DNA of 64,000 nucleotides. Source: Astragalus membranaceus. Taxonomy: Eukaryota > Streptophyta > Magnoliopsida > Fabales > Fabaceae. Shown in pieces: positions 63,240-64,000 of the stretch. A program made the translations under genes and the position numbers. The stretch lies in assembly GCA_039519185.1 (NCBI GenBank), contig CM076847.1:88446360-88510359 (forward strand), written 5' to 3'. The notes under the pieces are model-generated. The model searched no databases and was not told the DNA's origin. It saw nothing but the letters and a program-made list of their open reading frames with translations. Within the stretch, counting starts at the first letter, position 1. Every line of letters begins with the position of its first letter.

Positions 63240-64000
63240 CCCCCACAATTCTTGCTGTTTTCGCGGTGTTGCGCTACTAGGCCCTGCGCATGCTCGGTAT
63301 TCATGAGTGCTCTAGAGACCTCGCCAGGATCTCATGCAAGCGGCCTCACTTGACACTAATATAGGTGATTTCATCAAGTGTATGCTGCAAGTCATACACC
63401 ACCCATAAGGGCTATGAAAATCATTAAAAGCTTTAAGCTTATCCTTTTAACCCTGCAGTCTAGCACCATCACAATAACACCATAGGAAGGGACAATAATG
63501 AAATTAATTTACTTGAATTAATTTCCAGTGCTAGCACTATCAAGAAGTAACTTGTTTTTACCACATTGAACCTTATTCATGGGATCTCCAATCACAAAGG
63601 TTGGGTTACCATCACTTCTTAATATCAGTTGGCTTTTAGTCCCATTCCCCTTGATGTTTCACATATCATTTTCTTCCCTAAGGGTTTTGTCAGAGGATCG
63701 GCCAAATTCACTTCTGACTTCACATAATCGATTGATATTGCTCCATACTTTTGCAATTGTTTGACAACATTATGTCTTAATTGCACATGTCTATTTTTGC
63801 CATTATAGGTCTTATTCTTTGCAATGGCTATTGCCGATTGACTATCACAATGTATTGACACTGATGGTGTCGGTTTTATTCCCAAAGGAATACTAGCTAA
63901 AAGGTTCTTCAACCATTCAGCTTCAGTACCAGCCAATTCCAGAGCTACAAATTCCGACTCCATAGTCGATCTAGCAATAATGGATTGTTTGGCTGACCTC
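63240..64000 (-). CDS. second internal copy: 3' untranslated region and pol C-terminus (partial)
   Basis: 63240-63624 repeats the 3' untranslated region. 63625-64000 is the end of a second pol frame, open to the window edge, with RNase H residues STMESEFVALELAG, CDSQSAIAIAKN and the same C-terminus as the copy at 58014. No difference was seen from 57629-58389 over 761 bp, so copy and original are very recent or homogenised. Confidence 0.9.

Larger units (their letters stand above)
56421..64000 (-). mobile_element. young Ty1/copia tandem array (LTR-internal-LTR-internal), continues past window
   Basis: LTR 56421-57628, internal region 57629-62029, LTR 62030-63239, and then 63240-64000, which repeats 57629-58389 base for base as far as I can compare (offset 5611). 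A single insertion would end at the second LTR, so a second internal copy shares it. The RT motif YVDDM and overall pol order match the Tork (TNT1-94-like) lineage. CTTTT at 56416-56420 is the left flank; the right flank is outside. Confidence 0.9.

Overview
This is nuclear DNA of a flowering plant, most likely a papilionoid legume. That reading rests on the Athila-, Tork- and Ogre-like retroelements, the CACTA, hAT and Mutator-type MITEs, a tRNA-derived SINE with A and B boxes, GT-AG introns, and one plant-specific single-exon gene. I see no prokaryotic, plastid or mitochondrial gene. Almost the whole window is nested transposable elements; the only convincing host gene is at 16095-17003 (+).

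Layout. 1-1090: three ~155-bp repeats and an Ogre-like LTR end. 1105-9718 (+): Athila-type Ty3/gypsy element (Athila-1) with broken pol, a 216-bp hAT MITE, a broken extra (env-position) ORF and a complete 3' LTR, inserted in a gag-only element on the minus strand (TR-GAG D, 9719-11209). 11210-15700: a TIR element carrying a SINE, rearranged LINE pieces and LTR-like DNA. 16036-17003: the host gene. 18115-24080 (+): gag-only retrotransposon TR-GAG C1, split inside its zinc knuckle by a 2.5-kb solo LTR. 24160-26470: three MITE-like elements. 27451-38769 (-): truncated Ty1/copia element (copia-1), its gag split by a 7.75-kb two-gene CACTA transposon (CACTA-1, 30154-37905). 38770-39081: near-perfect 312-bp palindrome made of two head-to-head SINEs. 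39082-48540 (-): second Athila element (Athila-2), its reverse transcriptase split by a solo LTR that itself holds a 1.2-kb non-autonomous CACTA. Athila-2 lies in a second gag-only element (TR-GAG C2, to 52636), so this is a four-level nest. 53090-55630: old LTR and fold-back debris. 55640-56340: CACTA-like end. 56421-64000 (-): very young Ty1/copia array, LTR-internal-LTR-internal, running off the window.

The strongest unexplained signal is that several retroelements carry many copies of their own short dyad-symmetric word. Athila-1 uses CATTGCTCCAGCAATG-type words, Athila-2 uses GTGCAGATGCAC-type words, and the solo LTR in Athila-2 uses ACGCTACAGCGT-type words. The words sit at the same addresses in all three related elements (three or four LTR positions and, where coding DNA is present, the linkers between gag, protease, RT/RNase H and integrase), but the sequence of the word differs between elements. 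The gag-only elements and the 2.5-kb solo LTR are instead loaded with GGCGCC, and the young copia LTR with GTCGAAA/TTTCGAC. This looks like element-specific motif proliferation of the kind known for transposons whose own protein binds such motifs.

Most retroelement genes here carry nonsense or frameshift breaks. The best preserved are the 897-codon copia polyprotein part at 58014-60707 and the two CACTA-1 genes, which have one stop and one extra base respectively.
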